A stretch of 40,021 nucleotides of DNA. It comes from Pedobacter schmidteae. Lineage in GTDB: Bacteria; Bacteroidota; Bacteroidia; Sphingobacteriales; Sphingobacteriaceae. This document shows positions 32,212-40,021 of the stretch, piece by piece (within the stretch, counting starts at the first letter, position 1; every line of letters begins with the position of its first letter). A program made the position numbers and the translations under genes. Where the stretch lies: contig CAMDKO010000017.1 in the NCBI GenBank assembly GCA_945901155.1, positions 1-40,021 on the forward strand. Reading direction: 5' to 3'. The notes beneath the pieces are model-generated. The model searched no databases and was not told where the DNA came from. It worked only from the letters and a program-made list of their open reading frames with translations.

Positions 32212-33534
32212 TTAATAACCAGGATTCTGTGGTTGCAATTTAGGATTACGGGCAATTTCTACAGATGGTACAGGCCAGATTGCCTTGTTATTATCGGTGA
32301 TACCTAATACTGCCTGAAGGCGTCCGGTTCTCACAATATCAAACCATTCATGGCCTTCAAAACAAAGCTCAAGTCTTCTTTCCTTATACAATGCTGTTCT
32401 GAAATTTGCGATAGTTGTAGGGTTTATAGCTGCTAAGCCTGCTCTTTTGCGAACTTCATTAAGTAATTTAAGGGCATCAGCGCTTGGATAACTAGTTTCT
32501 GCTAAAGCTTCGGCCTTGGATAAAAGTACTTCTGCAAGTCGGAAAACGATGATGTTATCATCCTTTGTTCCACCTCTTGAATACTTTTTCATATAGTTTG
32601 CAGCATTCGCAAAGCCATAAGTTGCATCCTTTCTAAGGTCACCAGTTTCGTACGCATTGAAGATGTCATTGTTAACTTCAATTGTCCTGGTGCCACCAAG
32701 AGATCCAGGAAGGAATGTGGTTGCAAGTGAATTTTGCAATTGAGTATCGTAGTTAACTTCAAGAATAGCCTCTGCCGAATTTTTTGTCAGAAATAAGTTA
32801 GCATAGGCTACAGTTAGAGCTTCACCTCTTCTGCTAATTACCTGATTGGCATCGGCAATGGCCAGAGCATAGTTTTTTCTGGTCAAATGAATTCTTGCCC
32901 CTAAGGCATAGGCAGCAGCTTTAGTTGCACGTCCTGTTTTACCTAATCCTGCATGAGTTTCAGGTAAATTCAATTTTGCAAAATCAAGATCTGCAAGGAT
33001 TTGAGTATATACTTCGGCAACGGGAGTACGTGATACTTGTAGTAACTTTACGTCTGGGCTTTCAGTTGGTGTAGTAATCAAAGGAACAGCTCCGAAATAT
33101 CTAACCAAATTAAAGTAGATGAAAGCTCTAAGAAAGCGTGCTTCAGCAATAACTGAATTTTTTGCTGCATCGGCCATTCCAGGAATCCCAGGAACTTTGG
33201 CAATAACTACGTTAGCTGAATTGATCAATACAAATTGCTGATCCCATAAACCTGTGAATTGGGAGTTATCTGCAACAATGATCAGATTGTTTAATTGCTC
33301 AAACTGTCGGTTAAGTGCATTACCCTTACTATTTTTAGTGGGTAATTCTGCAAAATAGATGTAATTAGGACCTACATTGGCCAGGTAACGATAGGTTCCA
33401 ATTATCGCAGCATCTGCATCCGAAGGAAGCTTGAAGAGCGACTGTGTTGAAACAGAATCTATAGGTTCCTGATCGATGACATCACAAGAGGATACCGTCA
33501 GGTATAGGAAGAATATTAAAAATATCTTTTTCAT
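32212..33534 (-). CDS. SusD/RagB family outer membrane nutrient-binding lipoprotein
   Basis: 440 residues with a lipoprotein signal from the ATG at 33534 (lipobox SSC, Cys17, followed by DVIDQEP, a typical SusD start). TPR-like helical core: ARFLRAFIYFNLVRYFGAVPLIT (split: 136-150 region), AAAYALGARIHLTRKNYALAIADANQVI, and the conserved C-terminal RLAEVLLSKAEALAE plus RKERRLELCFEGHEWFDIVRTG-like block (here LYKERRLELCFEGHEWFD). It caps the SusC channel and binds the incoming glycan or peptide at the cell surface. It is co-transcribed with the upstream susC (about 93 bp gap) and followed by a strong terminator. Confidence 0.93.
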   Translation of the reverse strand: MKKIFLIFFLYLTVSSCDVIDQEPIDSVSTQSLFKLPSDADAAIIGTYRYLANVGPNYIYFAELPTKNSKGNALNRQFEQLNNLIIVADNSQFTGLWDQQFVLINSANVVIAKVPGIPGMADAAKNSVIAEARFLRAFIYFNLVRYFGAVPLITTPTESPDVKLLQVSRTPVAEVYTQILADLDFAKLNLPETHAGLGKTGRATKAAAYALGARIHLTRKNYALAIADANQVISRRGEALTVAYANLFLTKNSAEAILEVNYDTQLQNSLATTFLPGSLGGTRTIEVNNDIFNAYETGDLRKDATYGFANAANYMKKYSRGGTKDDNIIVFRLAEVLLSKAEALAETSYPSADALKLLNEVRKRAGLAAINPTTIANFRTALYKERRLELCFEGHEWFDIVRTGRLQAVLGITDNNKAIWPVPSVEIARNPKLQPQNPGY

Positions 33535-33627
33535 CTTTATATTTTTTAATGGTGATGAAGCGATCATGATTTGATAATTATTGCCCTGTGGGTTTTAGCA
33601 AAATCATGATTTTTTCATTAATTTATA

Positions 33628-36600
33628 TTAAAATGTAGCGTTTAAACCTAATGAGAATGATCTAGCCTGTGGGTATGAACTCATGTCAAAACCCAAAGTT
33701 GTATCATTTCCATTTGCATTTACCTCTGGATCATATCCGCGATAATCGGTAAAGGTCAAAATATTCTGACCTGCAGCATAAACTCTTAAATTCTGAATTC
33801 CGGCTTTCTTCATGCCAGCAGTCTTTATGTTATATCCAAGTGCAATATTTTTCACTCTTAAGAATGAGCCATCCTGCAATACACGGTTAGAAACCGATCC
33901 ATTTCTTGTTGGATCTCCCCATGCGGCACGGTGCAAGGTTGCAACATCACCAGGTTTTCTCCATCTGTTTCTTGCTAAAGTTGAAGAGTTGAACCAGGTA
34001 TGAAGTCTTCCATAAGAATATTCAGCCTGATTGAAAATCATGTTGCCGTAAACAAAATGCAAGAATACAGAAGCATCGAAATTTTTGTAGGAAACAGAGT
34101 TTGTAAAACCTCCAGTAAATTTCGGTTGTGCACTGCCCAATACTACGTTATCAAGTGTAGTTGAAGCTAAAGGAATGTTTCCATCACCATTTATATCCTG
34201 TACAATATAATTTCCTGTTGCAGGATTAACACCTAGAAGATTCCATCCAAAGAAAGTACCTATTGGATAACCTTTTCTTATTACAGCGGCATATCCATTA
34301 AATCCTAATGGAATATCTCCACCAGGTAAGTTTGTTACCTCATTTCTATTGAAGGAAATATTGAAATCAGTTGACCATTTAAAGTTTGTTTTGTCGATGT
34401 TAACCGTGTTCAAAGCAAGTTCAATTCCTTTGTTCTCCACATTACCTACGTTCTGCAATGAACTTACAAATCCTGAACTAGTAGGTAATGGAACGGCTAA
34501 TAACAATCCAGAAGTATTTTTCTTGTAAGCATCAATAGTGAAATTGACTCTTCCCTTTAAAAAGCTAAGGTCTAAACCTATGTTAGTTTGCTCAGTACTT
34601 TCCCAGCTTAAGTCAGGATTAGCTAACTGTGTTTGAGCCAGACCACTTGAACCGATGTAGTTAAAACCACCAGCAAATAATCCTCTGGAAGTAAAATTAC
34701 CGATCTCTTGGTTACCTGTGCGGCCCCAGCTTGCTCTCACTTTAACATCTTCAACCCAAGTAAGGTCTTTTAAGAAATCTTCCTGCCCAATGCGGTATGC
34801 AGCTGAAATAGAAGGGAAGCGACCATACTTATTGTTTTCACTGAACCTTGAAGATCCGTCGATACGATAACTGGCTGCAACGTTGAATTTATCTTTAAAG
34901 GAATAGTTTAATCTGCTGAAGTAAGAAGTTAAGCCCCAGCTACTACCGGTAGAGGTAGAATTCTTGATAGATGCCGAACCTAGGGTCTGAATAGCTTCAA
35001 GCGCAAAATTTGAAGCTGATGCTACAGTTCTGCTAAATACAGATTCTTGGTTTGAATAACCTAAAAGGACATTGAATCTGTGATTTTCCTTGAATGTTTT
35101 GTTGTAGTTTAAGGTGTTTTCATTGATCCAGCCTTTATCCTGAGTCATACTGTTTGTGCCGGTACCGTTTGTAGTTCGTCCTACTACGGTCAGTTTATTT
35201 GGCGGAACAAAATAAACCTCTTCCAGGCTTAAATAATCTACACCAATACTGCTTCTGAAATTAAGTCCATCAAGAATTTTGAATTCAAGAAATGCATTGC
35301 CTAATGCTCTGTTACTGAACGCATCGTTTCTAACCTGATCAGCAATGATCAAAGGATTGTCAATATTACTGATGTATGGATCATTAGGATTTAAAGAACC
35401 ATCGGCATTACGGGCAGGAACAGCAGGTGATTTTACAATGGCAACAGCCACAATCCCGTCACGGTCGCCAGCACTAACACGGTCTGTTTTTGTGCGGTTC
35501 ATGCTCATGTTGATGCCTACTTTTAATCGGTCATTGATAGTCTGGTCAAAATTAAACCTCACGTTACCACGGTTAAATCCGCTACCAATTACAACACCGG
35601 TCTGGCCTAAATAACTGCCTGATAAAAAGTATTGCGTTTTCTTGGTACCACCAGAAAGCGAAAGTTCATTATTATGGATTGGAGCCCTTCTAAAAATTTC
35701 ATCCTGCCAATCTGTAGTTGTTAATGCACTAGGGTTCGCTATTGGCGGAGCATTTCCTACGTTCACGTTCGCCTCATTGATCAACTCTCCCCATTCAGGG
35801 CCTCCTAAAAGAGGAATTCTTTTAGCAACTTCTTGGTATCCGAAATAAGTATTGTAAGCGATCTTTGTCTGATCTTCTTTCCCTCTCTTAGTGGTAATTA
35901 CGATTACCCCATTTGAAGCTCTTGATCCGTAAATAGCAGCCGCTGATGCATCTTTTAGAATGTCAATAGACTCGATATCATTCGGACTGATATTTGAAAG
36001 TGGGTTTTGAGCAACAGCACCTCCGGCAGCGCCGTTGTAATTTCCTGTATTAACAGGAACTCCATCTACTACATATAATGGATCATTACCGCCATTAATT
36101 GAACTTGCCCCCCTGATTCTAACAGTGGAACGACCACCTGGAGTTCCTGTGTCTTGAGTAATGTTAACACCACCCACACGGCCTTGTAATAGTTGCTCCG
36201 GACTTGTAATTGGCAGGTCAGCTAATTTTTTGCTTCCTACAGAAAGCGATCCTATAGCACTGGAAACATCTTTTTTACTTTGTGTTCCGTAACCAACAAC
36301 AACAATCTCACCTAAGGCTTGCTCGTCTTCTTGTAACACAACATTCATTGCAACTCTGGCATTTGACGGAAGTTCTACAGCGGTAAATCCAATATAACTG
36401 AATACTAAAATTCCTGCATCTGGAATGTTTAGGGTAAAATTACCATTGATGTCTGTTGTTGTACCAATGGTGGATTTTTTAAGTTTGATACTCACGCCAG
36501 GGAGCCCTACTCCTTTAGAGTCTTTTACGGTACCCTTGATTTCTTGTGGCGGTGCTATTTCTTCTATAACCTGAACCTGATTTTCTGATTTCTGGATTGG

Positions 36601-36954
36601 TTTTTTAGAAATGATAATGGTTTCATCAACAATTGAATAAGTCAATGGCTGATTGTTGAAACAAAGCCTTAGAACTTCCTCAAGTGTAGAGTTTGTGACA
36701 CTAAAGTTTACTGGCTTCGACGAATCAAGCATTTGGGTATTGTAAAGGAAACTATAATTAACCTGTTTTTTAATTTCCTTTAATGCTTTCTCCATTGAAG
36801 CGTTTTTCACAGAAAGGCTAATCTTCTGTGCATAACCCGTTGCATTGACCTGCAATAAGGTAGTAAGGCATAAAATGATTGCGAGTTTCATAACCCTGAT
36901 AAATTTTAATGATGTGCAAGGTTCCTTGCACTTAAATAACATGTAAAGTTTCAT
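33628..36954 (-). CDS. SusC/RagA TonB-linked outer membrane protein with STN domain
   Basis: 1108 residues. After an N-terminal signal (MKLAIILCLTTLLQV at about 22-36) comes an STN domain (about 45-118), the part that contacts the FecR protein to sense ligand; then a carboxypeptidase-regulatory-like domain (about 137-215, GTVKDSKGVGLPGVSIKLK), a plug with IRGASSINGGNDPLYVVDGVPV and DILKDASAAAIYGSRASNGVI, and a long barrel ending in SLGLNATF. It imports an unidentified oligomer with its SusD partner. The ATG at 36954 gives a 21-residue pre-signal extension, common in Sphingobacteria; 36891 is the alternative. Two genes upstream is the matching FecR. Confidence 0.94.
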   Translation of the reverse strand: MKLYMLFKCKEPCTSLKFIRVMKLAIILCLTTLLQVNATGYAQKISLSVKNASMEKALKEIKKQVNYSFLYNTQMLDSSKPVNFSVTNSTLEEVLRLCFNNQPLTYSIVDETIIISKKPIQKSENQVQVIEEIAPPQEIKGTVKDSKGVGLPGVSIKLKKSTIGTTTDINGNFTLNIPDAGILVFSYIGFTAVELPSNARVAMNVVLQEDEQALGEIVVVGYGTQSKKDVSSAIGSLSVGSKKLADLPITSPEQLLQGRVGGVNITQDTGTPGGRSTVRIRGASSINGGNDPLYVVDGVPVNTGNYNGAAGGAVAQNPLSNISPNDIESIDILKDASAAAIYGSRASNGVIVITTKRGKEDQTKIAYNTYFGYQEVAKRIPLLGGPEWGELINEANVNVGNAPPIANPSALTTTDWQDEIFRRAPIHNNELSLSGGTKKTQYFLSGSYLGQTGVVIGSGFNRGNVRFNFDQTINDRLKVGINMSMNRTKTDRVSAGDRDGIVAVAIVKSPAVPARNADGSLNPNDPYISNIDNPLIIADQVRNDAFSNRALGNAFLEFKILDGLNFRSSIGVDYLSLEEVYFVPPNKLTVVGRTTNGTGTNSMTQDKGWINENTLNYNKTFKENHRFNVLLGYSNQESVFSRTVASASNFALEAIQTLGSASIKNSTSTGSSWGLTSYFSRLNYSFKDKFNVAASYRIDGSSRFSENNKYGRFPSISAAYRIGQEDFLKDLTWVEDVKVRASWGRTGNQEIGNFTSRGLFAGGFNYIGSSGLAQTQLANPDLSWESTEQTNIGLDLSFLKGRVNFTIDAYKKNTSGLLLAVPLPTSSGFVSSLQNVGNVENKGIELALNTVNIDKTNFKWSTDFNISFNRNEVTNLPGGDIPLGFNGYAAVIRKGYPIGTFFGWNLLGVNPATGNYIVQDINGDGNIPLASTTLDNVVLGSAQPKFTGGFTNSVSYKNFDASVFLHFVYGNMIFNQAEYSYGRLHTWFNSSTLARNRWRKPGDVATLHRAAWGDPTRNGSVSNRVLQDGSFLRVKNIALGYNIKTAGMKKAGIQNLRVYAAGQNILTFTDYRGYDPEVNANGNDTTLGFDMSSYPQARSFSLGLNATF
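36914..36931. promoter_or_regulatory. 18-bp palindrome at the susC 5' end
   Basis: GTGCAAGGTTCCTTGCAC, 8-bp arms around TT, lies between the two possible susC starts. In the mRNA it would be a hairpin just ahead of the signal peptide codons. Confidence 0.4.
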
Positions 36955-37023
36955 ACATTTGTTAGTTTGGTTTGATTTAATTGATTGTGTTAACGGTTGA
37001 TTTTTTTAACGCCAGATTTATAT

Positions 37024-37054
37024 CCGGGAGCGTTCGCAGCGCTTCCGGTTTTTT
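37024..37054 (+). terminator. Hairpin plus T-run between fecR and susC, oriented rightward
   Basis: CCGGGAGCG (37024-37032) pairs with CGCTTCCGG (37040-37048) with one G-T pair and loop TTCGCAG, followed on the plus strand by TTTTTTG. In the minus direction (that of fecR-susC) the T-run is missing, so it would not end fecR transcription. Confidence 0.5.
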
Positions 37055-37075
37055 GCCGTTAAATAGGAGTAGTTA

Positions 37076-38224
37076 TTACGGCATAACTGTTATCCTCCTT
37101 CCATCTATGCTAAAGTGGATAGCACCTGTCAGTTCTAGCATTTTTAATAATTCTGATACATTCTTATTTCGTGATATCGTTCCAACAAAATCTTTATTAT
37201 TTAAGTTGCCCTGATAGACGATATCTACATTATACCAGCGTGAAACTTTACGCATGATACTTTCTATGTTTTCATTGTAAAAAATAAAGTAGCCATTTTT
37301 CCATGCTATAGCCTGTTCAAGATCTGCCGATGCAACTTTGATATTTCCTGATCTTTTATTTAGAATTGCTTCCTGACCTGGCTTCAGGGTGGTTTTTCCT
37401 GATTCTTTTAAAACTTCTACAGATCCCTCGATCAGCGTAGTGTTAATATTTTTCTCATCATCATAGGCCATTACGTTGAATTGAGTACCTAATACCTTGA
37501 TGTCCATTGCATTATTCGTACGCACCAAAAAGGGCATTTTGGGATTTTTAGCTATATCAAAATAGGCCTCACCCTTGAGCTCAACTATCCGTTCTGAACC
37601 AATAAATGCAGTCGGAAACCTAAGTGTTGATCCTGAATTAAGCCAAACTTTACTACCGTCTGGTAATACAAGCTGGTACTCTCCTCCCAAGGGGGTGCTC
37701 AGGATATTGTACTTAACTGTTTTCACAGTTTGAGTGCCTGCAGTATATTCTAACTGACCTACACCTGTTTTTTTAATATCAATATTGCTTTCGCTTGCAA
37801 GAATGCCAGTTTTTGCATCATCAAGATCTATTTTTGAACCATCGTCTAATGTCAATATTGCCTTATTATTTCCGGGTGCCACGTCGTTTTTGAACCGTGG
37901 AATTTTAGTTTTTACAATAATAGGCTTTGACGAAGTTTGATAATAGTAAATACCAGCTGTTAAAAGAATCAAAATTGCAGCGGCAGTTGATTGCCATGCC
38001 CTAATTTTGAATATTCGGTTTTTAGAATGTTCCTGAATACTATAATTTAAATCTTCCTGAATAGATTGTTTTATTTCTTCAGAATTCCCCATAGTTCTAC
38101 TATCCCATTGCTGCTCCTTGAGCTTGAAACTATCCTGATAGTTTTCAAGTTCAACTTGTTCATTTACGCTGCATTTGCCTGCAAGGTATTTTTCGTAAAG
38201 GCTGTTATATTCTTCTCTGTTCAT
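37076..38224 (-). CDS. FecR-type anti-sigma factor (DUF4974 C-terminus)
   Basis: 382 residues from the ATG at 38224. N-terminal cytoplasmic part (1-70) that binds the sigma factor, one membrane helix (about 77-95, WQSTAAAILILLTAGIYYY), then the periplasmic FecR domain with PLGGEYQLVLPDGSKVWLNSGS and GEAYFDIAKNPKMPFLV, and a C-terminal DUF4974 domain that receives the signal from the STN domain of SusC. It lies about 120 bp ahead of susC on the same strand and is divergent from the sigma gene. Together they form a ligand-induced cell-surface signalling unit; the ligand is unknown. Confidence 0.93.
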   Translation of the reverse strand: MNREEYNSLYEKYLAGKCSVNEQVELENYQDSFKLKEQQWDSRTMGNSEEIKQSIQEDLNYSIQEHSKNRIFKIRAWQSTAAAILILLTAGIYYYQTSSKPIIVKTKIPRFKNDVAPGNNKAILTLDDGSKIDLDDAKTGILASESNIDIKKTGVGQLEYTAGTQTVKTVKYNILSTPLGGEYQLVLPDGSKVWLNSGSTLRFPTAFIGSERIVELKGEAYFDIAKNPKMPFLVRTNNAMDIKVLGTQFNVMAYDDEKNINTTLIEGSVEVLKESGKTTLKPGQEAILNKRSGNIKVASADLEQAIAWKNGYFIFYNENIESIMRKVSRWYNVDIVYQGNLNNKDFVGTISRNKNVSELLKMLELTGAIHFSIDGRRITVMP

Positions 38225-38495
38225 TCTTATATCTTTAGAGTCTTTTTTTGATTGGTACACACATGAAAAGTATAAAAAAATCAAGAATATTATCCTGTGA
38301 TGTCTTAAATTAACCGTTGATAAACATCAAGCTATTCAATCTGGCTTTTTTGAAAAGATTTTCGGCGAATATTCTTTTTTTGAAATCAATGATTAGTCAG
38401 ATTCTTTTGTTTATTTAATAATAGTAAATTTAAATACCCTTAATATGTAGAATGTATGTTTGGAATTCAAGGATATATCAAATTTTTTAGTTTAA
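38225..38495. promoter_or_regulatory. Divergent control region between fecR and the sigma factor gene
   Basis: About 270 bp, very AT-rich, with no gene. TATGTTTG at 38455-38462 fits the plus-strand -7 box and would give a leader of about 28 nt for the sigma gene. A sigma-specific promoter for fecR-susCD should lie on the minus strand here or before susC, but I cannot recognise it. Confidence 0.45.
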
Positions 38496-39071
38496 ATGTC
38501 GGATAAAATGCTTTCTGATACTATTTTACTGAACCGGATGAGGGAAGGAGATTCAGCATCCTTTAATACCCTTTTTGACAGGTATTGGGAAATGTTATAT
38601 GCCACTGTATTTTCTGTTTGTTCTGATCGTGAAGTGTGTTCTGAAATTGTACATGATATATTTCTTAATATTTGGTTGAAGCGTGAAAAATTACAAATAG
38701 AATCATTTAAGGCTTATATTCTTGCATCTGCCCGATATCATGTATATCGTCATGTAAAAAATGCGAGGAAAAACTCTCTTGAATACCGGGAAGAGCTTGA
38801 GTATTCGAGTCGTGTAAGCATGAATGATGGAGAACTGAATATTCGTTATCAGGACCTTGAAAAAAGTGTGGAAAGAGAATTAGCAGAACTCCCAAGACGC
38901 TGTAAAGAGATATTCACTTTAAGCCGCAGAGAGCAGCTTTCTAATGATGAAATTGCTACGCGCCTGGATATATCAAAGCGGACTGTTGAAAACCAGCTTA
39001 CTCATGCTTTACGACACTTGAGGCTATCAATGAAACATTTTCTGGTCTTATTTCTGTTTGCAGTCAATTAA
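38496..39071 (+). CDS. ECF RNA polymerase sigma factor (Bacteroidota FecI-like)
   Basis: 191 residues with region 2 (FNTLFDRYWEMLYATVF, EIVHDIFLNIWLKREKL) and region 4 (LAELPRRCKEIFTLSRREQLSNDEIATRL, split: about 126-145 and 146-155; then SKRTVENQLTHALRHLR as the recognition helix). It ends with a hydrophobic tail (MKHFLVLFLFAVN), common in this group. It is held by the divergent FecR and, upon SusC ligand binding, should direct transcription of the fecR-susC-susD unit. The gap to the next gene (39072-39259) holds nothing recognised. Confidence 0.93.
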   Translation: MSDKMLSDTILLNRMREGDSASFNTLFDRYWEMLYATVFSVCSDREVCSEIVHDIFLNIWLKREKLQIESFKAYILASARYHVYRHVKNARKNSLEYREELEYSSRVSMNDGELNIRYQDLEKSVERELAELPRRCKEIFTLSRREQLSNDEIATRLDISKRTVENQLTHALRHLRLSMKHFLVLFLFAVN

Positions 39072-39259
39072 TAAATACACCTTTTCAGCTTATTCTTAAT
39101 ATAAACCTACTATTTGATTCTAAATACCGGGTTTGTAATTTTAAAAAGACCTTTATTAATACGCTAATTCATGAACTAGTAGCCTGTGTATTCCAGCTAT
39201 ACATGCCTGAAAATTGGTCGTATTCAAACTAAATATATCCCGAAAAGGCAAATTATATT

Positions 39260-40021
39260 CTAAACCCTCAGAAATACCTTCTTTTTATACAAAAAGTATA
39301 AGAACCCCCATTGTACAAAAACATAAAATAATGCCTTTACTACAGCATCATACGGTTCGCCGCTAAGTTGAAATAGCCAGGTAAAGAGGCCATTATTGGC
39401 ATACTCCCAATCAATGACGCGTCCTGAAACATAAATTAAAATGGAGTTCATGCCAATCAATTTGAAAAAGAACGCCCATTTATTATACCCCAGAACATCA
39501 ATGATATAGTAGAATAGAGATAGTAGAATCAGGCTAAGTCCACCAACAAGCATTACAAATGAGCTCGTCCACAGATTTTTGTTTATTGGAAAATCCAGAT
39601 TCCATATCAGCGCTATTAAAATAAATAGTATACCCGTTATAGCCATATAAACCACCTTTTCTTTTTTTGTTTTTGGACTGTTTTTGAGTAGACTACCGGT
39701 CATGATACCCAGAAGGGCAGTACTGATGGATGGGATAAGTGACATAAGCCCCTCAGGATCATGTATCTTGAGGTACAGCCTACCGGGAAGGATTGAACGA
39801 TCAATATAGGATGCAAAATTACCTTCCATGCTAAGATCGCCGGGAGCAAATCCGGGCGCGGAGTTGAATTTTAAAAGCAGCCAGTAAGCTACCAGAAGAA
39901 CTGCAAACCAGATTGCCTGTGCTGTTTGTTTGCTATATAAGTAAATGATATTTGCAAACATGTAGGCAAGCCCGATACGGGCGAGTACGCTGCAAAGCCT
40001 GTAATCATCAATACTGCCTCT
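39260..40021 (-). CDS. Heparan-alpha-glucosaminide N-acetyltransferase-like membrane acyltransferase (DUF5009), 5' truncated
   Basis: The frame stays open to the window edge: codons upstream of the ATG at 39961 read RIGLAYM before FANIIYLYSK, so the start lies outside. About 254 residues are visible with six or more membrane helices. GFAPGDLSMEGNFASYIDR and LPGRLYLKIHDPEGLMSLIPSIS followed by LGIMTGSLL are typical of the COG4299/HGSNAT-like family, which uses acetyl-CoA to acetylate amino sugars across the membrane. In Bacteroidota such genes often sit in glycan-use loci, in keeping with the SusCD unit beside it, but there is no proof they act together. Confidence 0.82.
   Translation of the reverse strand, partial: RGSIDDYRLCSVLARIGLAYMFANIIYLYSKQTAQAIWFAVLLVAYWLLLKFNSAPGFAPGDLSMEGNFASYIDRSILPGRLYLKIHDPEGLMSLIPSISTALLGIMTGSLLKNSPKTKKEKVVYMAITGILFILIALIWNLDFPINKNLWTSSFVMLVGGLSLILLSLFYYIIDVLGYNKWAFFFKLIGMNSILIYVSGRVIDWEYANNGLFTWLFQLSGEPYDAVVKALFYVFVQWGFLYFLYKKKVFLRV

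Overview
The window reads as chromosomal DNA of an AT-rich Bacteroidota, most likely Sphingobacteriales (Pedobacter/Solitalea-like). The reasons are SusC/SusD-type TonB uptake genes with a FecR/ECF-sigma pair, STN-domain SusC, a BshA/YtxJ bacillithiol signature, a GH3-serine hydrolase tail, and repeated use of the Bacteroidota promoter element TAnnTTTG (with TTTG/TTG about 17-23 bp upstream in the best cases). This taxonomic call is inference from gene content.

Layout. 1-9955 is a housekeeping block: tail of a (GH3-)serine hydrolase, bshA, FKBP lipoprotein, DHH phosphoesterase (NrnA type), ndk, a small membrane protein, a DciA-like DUF721 protein, recF, a membrane-anchored TPR protein, ribH, a 37-residue lipoprotein, YtxJ, OsmC and lipA. 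10165-12670 is a solitary TonB receptor with a repeated operator-like motif. 12757-19122 holds uvrA, a lytic transglycosylase, an RluB-type pseudouridine synthase with a long disordered arm, and TatD. 19123-19601 is a gene-free, GC-richer, hairpin-rich stretch. 19602-25859 holds a fructokinase-sugar porter operon, proB-proA and a ModF-like twin ABC ATPase.

21841-26612 is peppered with at least seven copies of a REP-like hairpin (GCTAG plus a 9-bp stem with a 3-nt loop). Their evident partner, a REP-associated tyrosine transposase (RAYT) gene, is present but carries a frameshift; it lies between REP copies in inverted orientation. This is the most interesting system in the window.

26705-39071 looks like a nutrient-acquisition region: an MHS-type symporter followed by a Tat-exported beta-helix protein, a convergent secreted amidohydrolase, then a fecR-susC-susD unit divergent from its ECF sigma factor. 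The right edge is cut inside a multi-TM acyltransferase of the heparan-alpha-glucosaminide N-acetyltransferase (DUF5009) type. No rRNA, tRNA, CRISPR array or prophage was recognised.
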